64,000 bases of DNA from Candidatus Tidjanibacter faecipullorum. GTDB taxonomy: Bacteria > Bacteroidota > Bacteroidia > Bacteroidales > Rikenellaceae. The DNA is taken from the NCBI GenBank assembly GCA_019116245.1, contig DXCC01000017.1:152245-216244 (forward strand). The letters are read 5' to 3'. Of the stretch, positions 32,619 to 40,823 are shown in pieces; the stretch's first letter is position 1; every line of letters starts with the position of its first letter. Under the pieces are notes generated by a model. That model saw only the letters and a program-made list of their open reading frames with translations, was not told where the DNA came from and made no database searches. Both the position numbers and the translations under genes were made by a program.

Positions 32619-34373
32619 ATGACGCAGCCCTCTCCCCGGGATTATACCCGATATGCCTTTTATGTCAGTGCACTGGTGATCGTCTTCCTGGTGTGCGTTT
32701 CGTTCGTGCCGGGATTCCATGTGGGATCGCTGACCATCAAGCGGGCCAATATCCTCTCCGATGTAGTGACGTTCCGCGAGGATATGCAGTCGCTGCTCTC
32801 GTCCGAGGATCTGCTCGATACGTCGTTTGTCGAGGAGGTCGATGCGGCGAACGGCGCGGTGCAGGAGGAGCCTGCCGCGGCCGAAGCGGTGCCGGTCGCC
32901 GATACGGTGGCCGTGCAACCGACCGATCCGAACCTGCTGACGGTGCCTGTCATTGCCGATACGACGATTGTTCAGATCGAGGATTTCAGTCCGGACGAAC
33001 AGATGCTGGCGCGCTTCTATCATGCGCTGGCGTACGAAACGGGCAGCCGGCCCGTGCGCATTGCCGTGCTGGGCGACTCGTTCATCGAGGCGGACATCAT
33101 TACGGCCGATCTGCGCGAACAGTTGCAGGTGGCCTATGGCGGACGGGGGGTCGGCTTCGTTCCCTTCTCCACGCCCCTGTCGAAATATCGCGGTACCGTG
33201 TCGCACACCCACGAAGGGTGGACGGACTACAACCTCATCAAGCGCAAGAGCGTGCCGGAAGCGTACAAGAATCGTTTCTTCGTGTCGGGCATGCTCTCCG
33301 TGCCGGCCGACGGCGCCTATACGCAGTACAAGGGCGTACAGTTCCGCAAACGGATCGAGCAGAGCAACACGGCAACGCTCTTTTTCCGCAATGGCGGCGA
33401 TACGGAGCTGACCGTGACGGTGAACGATGCTCCGGCCCGCAGTTACCGTTTGCCGGCCGAGGAGCGGGTGCAGTGTCTGTCGGTCGAGACGGTGGAGGAT
33501 ATCGCCTCGCTGCGCATTGACGTGGCCCATCCCGAGGAGTTCATCGGTTACGGTGTCGTGATGGAGGACAGCGTCGGCGTGAGTGTCCACAACTATTCGG
33601 TGCGCAGCAACAGCGGTCTGGCCCTGTTGGGAACCGACTATGAGACCAACCGGCAGATGAACGACTATCTGCCCTACGATATGGTGATCCTCCAGTATGG
33701 CCTGAACGCCATGTCGCCCGACGTGATGGATTATGGCTATTACGGCAAGCAGCTGGTCAAGATCATCTCCTATATCCAGCGCTGCTTCCCCGAAAGTGCG
33801 GTGGTGGTAATGAGCGTCGGCGACCGCAGCACGATGCAGAACGGTACGGCCGTGACGATGCCGGCCGTCCATGCCATGCTGCAGACGCAGGAGGCGGCGG
33901 CCCGGGCCTGCGGCGTGGGCTTCTGGAATACCTACAAGGCGATGGGAGGCGACAATTCGATGCCCAAGTTTGTGGAACGCCACTGGGCGGCCAAGGACTA
34001 TACCCACATCGGCTATCCGGGCGGCAAATACATTGCCGAGCAGTTCGTCCGGTTCCTCAATGCGGCCGTGGCCAGTGTCCGCCAGCAGGATGCCGAACGG
34101 CAGCGGATCGAAGAGCAGCGCGCACGTATCGAGGCGGAGCGTGCGGCCTACGACCTGTCGGACGTGGCGATCGACGAGGGCCGGGAGGAGGACTACGGCG
34201 AACTGTGGAGCGTGCGGCCGACCGGGGAGGCGGAGGCGGACACGACGGCCGGCCGTCGGCCGGAGCGCGGGAAGGCGGAGCAGGATACGCTGGCCGGAGA
34301 ACATTCCCGCCGCCGCGGTCCTGAAGATGTCCGGACGGCGGCGGAACAGCCGGCCGACAGCGTGAACATGTAA
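32619..34373 (+). CDS. SGNH/GDSL-type periplasmic hydrolase or acyltransferase
   Basis: 584 residues. An N-terminal signal anchor (about 13-33, FYVSALVIVFLVCVSFVPGFHV) leads into a long linker and then an SGNH domain: block I VLGDSFIEADI (nucleophile Ser), GGRGVGFVPF, block III-like YGLNAMSP and block V DYTHIGYPGG (Asp-His). The C-terminal ~80 residues are charged, coiled and disordered. It is followed at once by an MBOAT gene. In alginate and cellulose acetylation, such pairs (AlgI with AlgJ/AlgX) move acetyl groups onto exported glycans. The substrate here is unknown. Confidence 0.87.
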   Translation: MTQPSPRDYTRYAFYVSALVIVFLVCVSFVPGFHVGSLTIKRANILSDVVTFREDMQSLLSSEDLLDTSFVEEVDAANGAVQEEPAAAEAVPVADTVAVQPTDPNLLTVPVIADTTIVQIEDFSPDEQMLARFYHALAYETGSRPVRIAVLGDSFIEADIITADLREQLQVAYGGRGVGFVPFSTPLSKYRGTVSHTHEGWTDYNLIKRKSVPEAYKNRFFVSGMLSVPADGAYTQYKGVQFRKRIEQSNTATLFFRNGGDTELTVTVNDAPARSYRLPAEERVQCLSVETVEDIASLRIDVAHPEEFIGYGVVMEDSVGVSVHNYSVRSNSGLALLGTDYETNRQMNDYLPYDMVILQYGLNAMSPDVMDYGYYGKQLVKIISYIQRCFPESAVVVMSVGDRSTMQNGTAVTMPAVHAMLQTQEAAARACGVGFWNTYKAMGGDNSMPKFVERHWAAKDYTHIGYPGGKYIAEQFVRFLNAAVASVRQQDAERQRIEEQRARIEAERAAYDLSDVAIDEGREEDYGELWSVRPTGEAEADTTAGRRPERGKAEQDTLAGEHSRRRGPEDVRTAAEQPADSVNM

Positions 34374-34399
34374 GCAACCTGACAAGCGAGCCATCGGTG

Positions 34400-35899
34400 A
34401 TGAATACGTTTTCCGGCATAGTGGAGCAGATCGGGCGGTTGTTCCGGTACGATCCGGTCAATCCGATGATTTTCAGCAGCGGGTTCTTCCTGTTCCTGTT
34501 TGCCGGATTCGCCTTTTTCTACGGATTCATGCGGCGGACGCCCCTGCTGCGCATGATCTACGTGGCGCTCTTCTCGACCTATTTCTACTACAAGACGGGC
34601 GGCTGGTACATCCTGCTGCTGTTGGCTGTCTCCGTCTCCGATTTTCTGATCGGGCGGGCGCTGGCCCGTACGGAGAACCGGCGGGGCAGACAGGCGCTGG
34701 TGGCGCTGAGCGTGCTGATCAACCTCGGCATGCTGGCCTACTTCAAATATACGAACCTCTTTATCGGCATCGTCAATGACCTCTCGGGGACAACGATTTT
34801 CGATTTTCAGGAGATCTTCCTGCCGGTCGGCATCTCGTTCTTCGTCTTCCAGTCGATGAGCTACACGATCGACATCTACCGGCGTCAGCTGGAGCCGCTC
34901 ACCTGCTGGCTCGACTACTACTTCTACCTCTCCTTCTTCCCGCAGCTGGTGGCGGGCCCCATCGTGCGCGCCCGCGACTTCCTGCCCCAGATCCGGCAGA
35001 ATCCCCTCACCGTCACGCGCGAGATGTTCGGGCGGGGCATTTTCCTGATCATGATCGGTCTGATCAAGAAGGCGATCATCTCGGACTACATCAGCGTCAA
35101 TTTCGTCGACCGGGTGTTCGACAACCCGATGCTCTACAGCGGTTTCGAGAACCTGATGGGCGTCTATGGCTATGCCCTGCAGATCTACTGCGACTTCTCG
35201 GGCTACTCCGACATGGCCATCGGCATCGCCCTGCTGCTCGGCTTCCGCTTCCCCAAGAACTTCGACTCACCCTACAAGTCGGCCACCGTTACCGAGTTCT
35301 GGCACCGCTGGCACATCTCCCTGTCGACCTGGCTGAAGGATTACCTCTACATTTCGCTCGGCGGCAACCGCAAGGGACGGCTGCGCACCTACGTGAACCT
35401 GATCCTCACCATGCTGCTCGGCGGACTGTGGCACGGCGCCTCGCTGCGCTTCATGCTGTGGGGCGGCTACCACGGCGTGCTACTCGCCCTGCACAAGGGG
35501 ACCATGGCTCTCTTCCCGCGCATGAAACCCGTCGGGGAGTCGATGAAGCGGGGATGGCGTGCCCTGGGCATTCTGGTGACCTTTCACCTGGTCTGCCTGG
35601 GCTGGATCTTCTTCCGGGCACGCGACGTGGAGACGGGACGGATGGTGATCGAGCAGATTTTCACCAATTTCGACCCGTCGCTGATTGCCGGGGTGGCATC
35701 CGGCTACTGGCCTGTGATGGCCATGATGGGGGTGGGGTATGTGACCCATTTCATTCCGCAGCGGTGGCAGGATCGCGTGTGCGGCGCCGTGATGCGCAGC
35801 TCGCTGGTGGGGTGTGCCCTGCTGCTGGCGCTGATCATCTGGGTCGTCATGCAGGTGAAGTCGGCCAACATCCAGCCCTTCATCTATTTCCAGTTCTGA
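34400..35899 (+). CDS. MBOAT-family membrane O-acyltransferase (AlgI/DltB-like)
   Basis: 499 residues with about 11 membrane helices. Diagnostic segments are VGISFFVFQSMSYTIDIYRR, LVAGPIVRARDFLPQI, FWHRWHISLSTWLKDYLYISLGGN and LLGGLWHGASLRFMLWGGYHG, the last holding the catalytic His. It takes acyl groups from a cytoplasmic donor and passes them across the inner membrane. With the SGNH protein 26 bp upstream it should form an exopolysaccharide or wall-glycan acylation system. ATG 34400 was taken; a GTG directly before it (34397) is an alternative. Confidence 0.92.
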   Translation: MNTFSGIVEQIGRLFRYDPVNPMIFSSGFFLFLFAGFAFFYGFMRRTPLLRMIYVALFSTYFYYKTGGWYILLLLAVSVSDFLIGRALARTENRRGRQALVALSVLINLGMLAYFKYTNLFIGIVNDLSGTTIFDFQEIFLPVGISFFVFQSMSYTIDIYRRQLEPLTCWLDYYFYLSFFPQLVAGPIVRARDFLPQIRQNPLTVTREMFGRGIFLIMIGLIKKAIISDYISVNFVDRVFDNPMLYSGFENLMGVYGYALQIYCDFSGYSDMAIGIALLLGFRFPKNFDSPYKSATVTEFWHRWHISLSTWLKDYLYISLGGNRKGRLRTYVNLILTMLLGGLWHGASLRFMLWGGYHGVLLALHKGTMALFPRMKPVGESMKRGWRALGILVTFHLVCLGWIFFRARDVETGRMVIEQIFTNFDPSLIAGVASGYWPVMAMMGVGYVTHFIPQRWQDRVCGAVMRSSLVGCALLLALIIWVVMQVKSANIQPFIYFQF

Positions 35900-35925
35900 T
35901 ACATTATTAAAAAAATTCAATAAAC

Positions 35926-36540
35926 ATGAACAACTTGGACAGGAGCTTGATGCTCGCATTGAACTTCGACGGAGGAACCTTCTGGGATGCCGTCATGCGG
36001 TTTGCCTCCGGCATTCCGAACTGGATTCCGCTGTACGTGATCGTACTGTTCATCATCTACTGCAAGGGCGGTTGGAAGTACATGCTCTTCCTGCTGATTG
36101 CCGTCGGACTGGGCGTGGGCATCTGTGACCAGATCTGCAACTTTTTCAAGGCCAATGTGGACTATCTGCGGCCCGTGCATGTCAAGGAGCTGGTATCCGA
36201 CCTGCATGTACTGACCGGTCCGCGCATCAACCTGAACGGTACCGTGTCGGGTCACGCTTCGACCAGCTTCTGCGTCTTCCTGCTGACCGCGCTGGCCATG
36301 CGCAAGGGGTGGTTCACGGCCATCATGCTGCTCTACACGTTGCTCACGAGCTATTCGCGGATCTACATCAGCGCCCACTTCCCCTTCCAGATCCTGTTCG
36401 GCTGGATCCTGGGTACGGTGGTTGCCCTGCTGCTGTGGTGGTGTTTCTCGCAGCTCAACCGCCGTTTCGCCTGGGAGAAGACACCGGTCTGGGTGACCCG
36501 GACCTTCTGCCGGAAAGGCGCCGCGCAGAGCGGACGCTGA
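35926..36540 (+). CDS. PAP2-family membrane phosphatase
   Basis: 204 residues with about five membrane helices. The three PAP2 motifs are present: FFKANVDYLRP (KxxxxxxRP), VSGHAST (PSGH-like) and SRIYISAHFPFQIL (SRxxxxxHxxxD-like, with Gln where Asp is usual in the last place). Such enzymes dephosphorylate undecaprenyl pyrophosphate or lipid A. It lies 26 bp after the MBOAT gene, so lipid-carrier recycling or lipid A trimming may go with surface-glycan work. Confidence 0.88.
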   Translation: MNNLDRSLMLALNFDGGTFWDAVMRFASGIPNWIPLYVIVLFIIYCKGGWKYMLFLLIAVGLGVGICDQICNFFKANVDYLRPVHVKELVSDLHVLTGPRINLNGTVSGHASTSFCVFLLTALAMRKGWFTAIMLLYTLLTSYSRIYISAHFPFQILFGWILGTVVALLLWWCFSQLNRRFAWEKTPVWVTRTFCRKGAAQSGR

Positions 36541-36633
36541 CCGGAGCAGGTCACGACAATCGGCTGTGGGCCGTCGGACGGGGAATCGGCTCCGTGCGGC
36601 GGCCCGCAGCGGGTAAAATAGCGGAATTAGCGT

Positions 36634-36641
36634 TATCTTTG
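36634..36641 (+). promoter_or_regulatory. -7 element overlapping the ruvB start region
   Basis: TATCTTTG ends only 4 bp before the ruvB ATG at 36646. Transcription would start at or next to the A of the start codon, so the mRNA may be leaderless. Confidence 0.6.
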
Positions 36642-36645
36642 TCGT

Positions 36646-37659
36646 ATGGCACTTGACAGAGATATGCGGAATATGGAGAGCGATGCCGAGTTCGAGAACC
36701 GGATCCGCCCTCAGGAACTTTCCTGTTTTCAGGGACAGGACAAGGTGGCCGAAAACCTGCGCGTCTTCATTCGTGCGGCCCTGATGCGGGGCGAGTCGCT
36801 CGACCACGTCCTGCTGCACGGCCCTCCCGGCCTGGGCAAGACGACGCTGGCCAACATCATCGCCAACGAAATGGGGTCGACCCTGCGCGTGACGAGCGGC
36901 CCCGTGCTGGACAAGCCCGGCGACCTGGCCGGTCTGCTGACCAACCTCAATGCGGGGGATGTCCTCTTCATCGACGAGATCCACCGGTTGAGCCCCATCG
37001 TGGAGGAGTATCTCTACTCCGCCATGGAGGATTACAAGATTGACATCGTGCTGGACAAGGGGCCCTCCGCCCGTTCGATCCAGCTGGAACTGAACCCCTT
37101 CACCCTGATCGGCGCCACGACGCGGAGCGGTCTGCTCACCTCTCCGCTGCGGGCCCGTTTCGGCATCCAGTGTCATCTGGAGTACTACGATGCACCTGTG
37201 CTGGCCAATATCGTGCGCCGGTCGGCTTCCATTCTGGGGATTGACATCCGCGATGATGCGGCCCGGGAGATTGCCATGCGCAGCCGCGGTACGCCCCGTA
37301 TCGCCAATGCGTTGCTGCGTCGGGTGCGCGACTTTGCCATGGTGCGGGGCAACGGTGTGGTCGATCTGCCGATTACGCGCATCGCCCTCCAGGCGCTCGA
37401 CATCGATTCGCGCGGCCTCGACCAGATGGACAACAAGATTCTGGCCACCATCATCCACAAGTTCGGCGGCGGTCCGGTGGGGATCAATACGATCGCTACG
37501 GCGGTCAGCGAGGATGCCGGAACGATTGAGGAGGTGTACGAACCGTTCCTCATCAAGGAGGGCTTCCTGAAGCGTACGCCGCGCGGCCGGGAGGTGACCG
37601 CCCTGGCCTACGAGCATCTCGGCGTCGTGCGCGGCGCCGAAGAGGGAATGCTGTTCTGA
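36646..37659 (+). CDS. ruvB: Holliday junction branch-migration ATPase RuvB
   Basis: 337 residues. AAA+ motor that drives RuvA-bound Holliday junctions. Walker [10 protein letters not shown] (about 59-67), Walker [10 protein letters not shown], sensor 1 GATTRSG, arginine finger LRARFG, then the C-terminal winged helix ([32 protein letters not shown]-like). Complete. ATG 36646 gives a normal N-terminal length ([14 protein letters not shown] at 21-34) even though it almost touches the -7 element. Confidence 0.98.
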   Translation: MALDRDMRNMESDAEFENRIRPQELSCFQGQDKVAENLRVFIRAALMRGESLDHVLLHGPPGLGKTTLANIIANEMGSTLRVTSGPVLDKPGDLAGLLTNLNAGDVLFIDEIHRLSPIVEEYLYSAMEDYKIDIVLDKGPSARSIQLELNPFTLIGATTRSGLLTSPLRARFGIQCHLEYYDAPVLANIVRRSASILGIDIRDDAAREIAMRSRGTPRIANALLRRVRDFAMVRGNGVVDLPITRIALQALDIDSRGLDQMDNKILATIIHKFGGGPVGINTIATAVSEDAGTIEEVYEPFLIKEGFLKRTPRGREVTALAYEHLGVVRGAEEGMLF

Positions 37660-37754
37660 CCTTCTCGGAACGATGTTAGGTATCGCTGTTGTTGCATGGA
37701 TATTTGAATTTTTATTCCATATTGCACGTAATGTAAAAAAATGCGGCTGACCGC

Positions 37755-37784
37755 TTGTTTTATTGATCTATTTGCATATATTTG
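37755..37784 (+). promoter_or_regulatory. Promoter of a candidate small RNA
   Basis: TTG (37755-37757), a 19-bp spacer and TATATTTG (37777-37784), not followed by a credible gene but by a terminator 110 bp later. Confidence 0.72.
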
Positions 37785-37789
37785 CAAAG

Positions 37790-37935
37790 AAGGAAAAGAA
37801 ATCATCTCTGGAACAGTTTGCTTTTGTATAAGCAACGAGATTTGACAAGGTTTGCTGCAATATTATTAGGGTGTAATACAGAGTAGGAGATGAACAACAG
37901 CCGTATCCGGGAAGGACACGGCTGTTTCCTTTTTG
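37790..37935 (+). ncRNA. Candidate small RNA between ruvB and the DAHP synthase gene
   Basis: About 145 nt from the predicted start (about 37790) to a Rho-independent terminator (aacagccgt 37896-37904, acggctgtt 37918-37926, then cctttttg). It is much more A/T-rich than the neighbouring genes. The next gene has its own promoter at 38021-38051, which argues for an independent transcript. A 16-codon open frame at 37890 overlaps the terminator and is probably not translated. An attenuated leader of the aromatic-amino-acid gene downstream is an alternative. I cannot assign an RNA family; ends are approximate. Confidence 0.55.
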
Positions 37936-38020
37936 GGTGAATATAGATTTTCGGAGGGGACATGCATGTTCCGGTCGGATACGGATTCGAAAACGGAGCG
38001 GGAGCGGCATCGGGGTGCGA

Positions 38021-38051
38021 TTGCATCTTGCCTGCGAATGGGCTACCTTTG
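38021..38051 (+). promoter_or_regulatory. Promoter of the DAHP synthase-chorismate mutase gene
   Basis: TTG (38021-38023), a 20-bp spacer and TACCTTTG (38044-38051), with a 17-18 nt leader. Confidence 0.8.
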
Positions 38052-38073
38052 TCGCATCGGAATCTAGACGAAT

Positions 38074-39168
38074 ATGAAAGAGAGAAACAACAGGCCGAAG
38101 AAACCGTTCATCATTGCGGGGCCGTGCAGCGTCGAGAGCCGCGAACAGACGCTGGCCACGATCCGCGGATTGGCTGCCTGCGGACGGATCGACATGATCC
38201 GGGGCGGCGTGTGGAAACCCCGCACCTCGCCGAACTGTTTTCAGGGCGTTGGTGAAGAGGGACTGGCGTGGCTCGCGGAGGCCAAACGCGAAACCGGACT
38301 GCCGTTCGGGGTGGAGGTGGCCAATGCCCGCCATCTGGAGGCCGCTTTGCAGGCCGGTGCCGACATGGTGTGGATCGGTACGCGGACGACCGGCAATCCC
38401 TTCAGCGTGCAGGAGGTGGCCGATGCCCTGCGCGGCGTGGATCGGGTGATGGTCTGCGTCAAGAATGCTCCCGTAGCCGATACGGGACTCTGGACGGGGG
38501 CGGTCGAGCGACTGGCTGCTGCCGGGGTTTCCGGTGAGCGGTTGTGGCTCATTCATCGGGGATTTGCCCAGGAGGTTGACGGAGCGTACCGCAATCCGCC
38601 GGCCTGGCACGTTGCACTGGAGATGCGCCGCCGTTTTCCGCAGTTGCGGATGCTGTGCGATCCCTCCCACATGTGCGGCCGGCGCGAGCTGTTGGCCCAA
38701 ACCATGCAGAAGGCGGCCGATCTGCTTTACGACGGATTGTTCGTGGAGAGCCACATTGCGCCCGACCAGGCGCTGAGCGATGCCGGACAGCAGGTGACGC
38801 CCGCCGAATTGTGCCGCATGCTGGCCGGTATCTGCTGGCGCAGAGAAGAGGCCCACCAGCCGCAGTTCGAACAGGAACTGGAGCGTTACCGGCTGGAGAT
38901 TGACCAGCTCGATGACCAGCTCTTCTCGCTGTTGTCGCGCCGCATGCGGGTGGTCGAGCGGATCGGACGCATCAAGCGTGAGAACGGGGTCACGATCCTG
39001 CAGCGGCGCCGTTGGGGCGAGATTGTGGAGAACCTTACCGGTCGGGCCGCCGCATTGAATCTGAGCCGGGACTTTATCCGGACCGTGCTGGATGCAATCC
39101 ACATGGAGAGCATTGCCCATCAGAACCGGGTGATGAACGATGCTGAAGATCCTGCCGAGCAGCGGTAG
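38074..39168 (+). CDS. Bifunctional DAHP synthase (KDO8PS-like) / chorismate mutase
   Basis: 364 residues. Residues about 10-260 form the DAHP synthase of the AroA-beta/AroF-like type (IIAGPCSVESREQTL, GGVWKPRTSPNCFQGVG, CDPSHMCGRRELL, DGLFVESHIAPDQALSDAGQQVTP). Residues about 275-360 form an AroQ-type chorismate mutase (LERYRLEIDQLDDQLFSLLSRRMRVVERIGRIKRENG). It starts the shikimate pathway and makes prephenate for Phe/Tyr. The C-terminal mutase fusion is usual in Bacteroidota and often provides feedback regulation. Confidence 0.95.
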   Translation: MKERNNRPKKPFIIAGPCSVESREQTLATIRGLAACGRIDMIRGGVWKPRTSPNCFQGVGEEGLAWLAEAKRETGLPFGVEVANARHLEAALQAGADMVWIGTRTTGNPFSVQEVADALRGVDRVMVCVKNAPVADTGLWTGAVERLAAAGVSGERLWLIHRGFAQEVDGAYRNPPAWHVALEMRRRFPQLRMLCDPSHMCGRRELLAQTMQKAADLLYDGLFVESHIAPDQALSDAGQQVTPAELCRMLAGICWRREEAHQPQFEQELERYRLEIDQLDDQLFSLLSRRMRVVERIGRIKRENGVTILQRRRWGEIVENLTGRAAALNLSRDFIRTVLDAIHMESIAHQNRVMNDAEDPAEQR

Positions 39169-39190
39169 GGTAGCGTCGGCCGGATACAAA

Positions 39191-39239
39191 GCAAAAACAG
39201 AGGGGACGAACCCACACGGTTCGTCCCCTCTGTTTTTGC
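39191..39239. terminator. Bidirectional terminator
   Basis: A 22-bp perfect stem (39191-39212 with 39218-39239) with A-tract and T-tract on the two ends. It serves the convergent DAHP synthase and Omp28-family genes. Confidence 0.95.
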
Positions 39240-39252
39240 TTGGCGCAGGAGG

Positions 39253-40710
39253 CTACTCCTCGTAGATCGGCTCGTATTCGTAGTCGAGCGACTCGCCGGC
39301 CTTCACGGTCGTGGCGTTGGCGCAGAAGAAGCCGAGCGGCTTGATGGAGGCGTCCATCTTGATGATATAGACCACGACGCGGCTGTTCTCCACGGCCACA
39401 CGGTCGGGAATCGTAATGGAGTAGTCGCGGCTCCACTCCTGCTCGGCGGTCAGCGTACCCATCTTGTCGAGCGACAGGCTGCCGTAGGGATCGAAGTAGT
39501 CGGTCTTGTCCGGGTCGTGCAGGTAGGGGTTGGTTCCCGTCTCGGTCGTGATGGTCATCTGGGCGATGTTCATGTGGACCATTTCGTTGTTGTCCGCACC
39601 CATCTGCTCGGCCAGCTTGTTGTCCTCGACCAGTACCGCGCCGAGCAGGTATTCGCCCTCTTCACGGACGGTGGCCTTGACGGTCAGGCTCAGTTCGCGT
39701 CCCGACAGCGTGGTGGCAACGGCCAGTCCCGGAACCTTCGACTTGCTCAGCGAGGCCAGCGAAGCATTGATGCTGTGGGTGATCTCCTCGGCCTTTGCAT
39801 CCGTATTGTGGGCGTCGCCGTCGCTGGCGAAGTTGGCGTTCCAGTCGATGATGTACCACGGATAGCTGCCGAAGTAGAGGTCGGTATTGGCCCGCATGGC
39901 GCGGGGCAGATCGTAGAAGGGCTGATAGAAATCGACAGCAAGTGCATCTATTTCGTGATAGGCGACAGGAACAATGCGGTCAGGGAGTATGTAGGTGGTT
40001 ACATAGTCGAGAGCCTCTACCAGATAGGGGCAATTGGGACATTTCGTACCCGTGCCTTCGGCAAACAGCGACCGGCGGAAGAAGTTGTCCTCGTAACCGG
40101 CGATCTCCTTTTCACGGACGATGATGGTGACCGTATTGGAGGTGCGGGCAATCTCCTCACCGCGGTAGTTGTAGCGGATGGCGTCGATCGTATAGACACC
40201 GGCTTCGGTGAAGGTGTAGGTCAGGCCGCTCGTATAGCGTTCGCCGCCCTGTTCGCCGATCCGGAAGCCGGCCGGAGCCTCCTGCTCCTCGCCGTCCGTA
40301 ATTTCGGTGACGGTGAAGGTGACGGTATCCAGCACATAGATCTCATCCTTGTCGGCCGAGAGCGTATAGATGGAGCCGCTCACGGTGACGGTAATCGTAT
40401 TCTTGCAGGTGACGGTCTCGTCGGCGCGCATGGTGGCATGCACCGTGTAGGTGCCGGGGGCGCTCCACGAGATGGCATAGCTGCCGTAGCAGTTCGTGTC
40501 GCTGCACATCTGGAACTGGTCGGTCACATCCTCGCCCGTGTTGGTCACCACGGTGAAGTTGACGATTTCGTTGATGCCCACCTCGGTGCGGTCGGCCTGC
40601 AGCGTGTAGGTCGTCGGCGGGGGCGGGGTCTGTACGGGCTCTTTCTTGCAACCGAACAGAACGAGCAGCGTGGCGGCCAGGAGCACGCTCAGTACAAGTT
40701 TAGTCTTCAT
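39253..40710 (-). CDS. Omp28-related lipoprotein with Ig-like repeats and a CxxC motif
   Basis: 485 residues. Lipobox LFGC (Cys-21), a Pro-rich spacer, two Ig/PKD-like beta domains (about 33-110 and 113-200), then an Omp28-type domain with thioredoxin-like GTKCPNCPYLVEAL (Cys-224, Cys-227), AYHEIDALAVDFY and YIIDWNA. Omp28 proteins are outer-membrane lipoproteins of Porphyromonas/Bacteroides, described as surface proteins. The CxxC suggests a redox or metal-binding site, but activity is not known. It is monocistronic: terminator directly after, folC in another operon behind it. Confidence 0.85.
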   Translation of the reverse strand: MKTKLVLSVLLAATLLVLFGCKKEPVQTPPPPTTYTLQADRTEVGINEIVNFTVVTNTGEDVTDQFQMCSDTNCYGSYAISWSAPGTYTVHATMRADETVTCKNTITVTVSGSIYTLSADKDEIYVLDTVTFTVTEITDGEEQEAPAGFRIGEQGGERYTSGLTYTFTEAGVYTIDAIRYNYRGEEIARTSNTVTIIVREKEIAGYEDNFFRRSLFAEGTGTKCPNCPYLVEALDYVTTYILPDRIVPVAYHEIDALAVDFYQPFYDLPRAMRANTDLYFGSYPWYIIDWNANFASDGDAHNTDAKAEEITHSINASLASLSKSKVPGLAVATTLSGRELSLTVKATVREEGEYLLGAVLVEDNKLAEQMGADNNEMVHMNIAQMTITTETGTNPYLHDPDKTDYFDPYGSLSLDKMGTLTAEQEWSRDYSITIPDRVAVENSRVVVYIIKMDASIKPLGFFCANATTVKAGESLDYEYEPIYEE

Positions 40711-40823
40711 GGTTATGCGTGTGTTTTTGTTGTTTGTCGTATAATTATCTGTAAATGCTTTGATTTCTACCGGGCAAGATACTCACAAAACGATGAAAAT
40801 CCAAATTTCGCGGCCGCGCTCCG

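Noticed and set aside
37890-37940. Leader peptide controlling the DAHP synthase gene by attenuation
   Set aside because: The 16-codon frame runs through the terminator stem and is not rich in aromatic codons (two Phe, no Trp or Tyr), and the gene has a separate promoter downstream.
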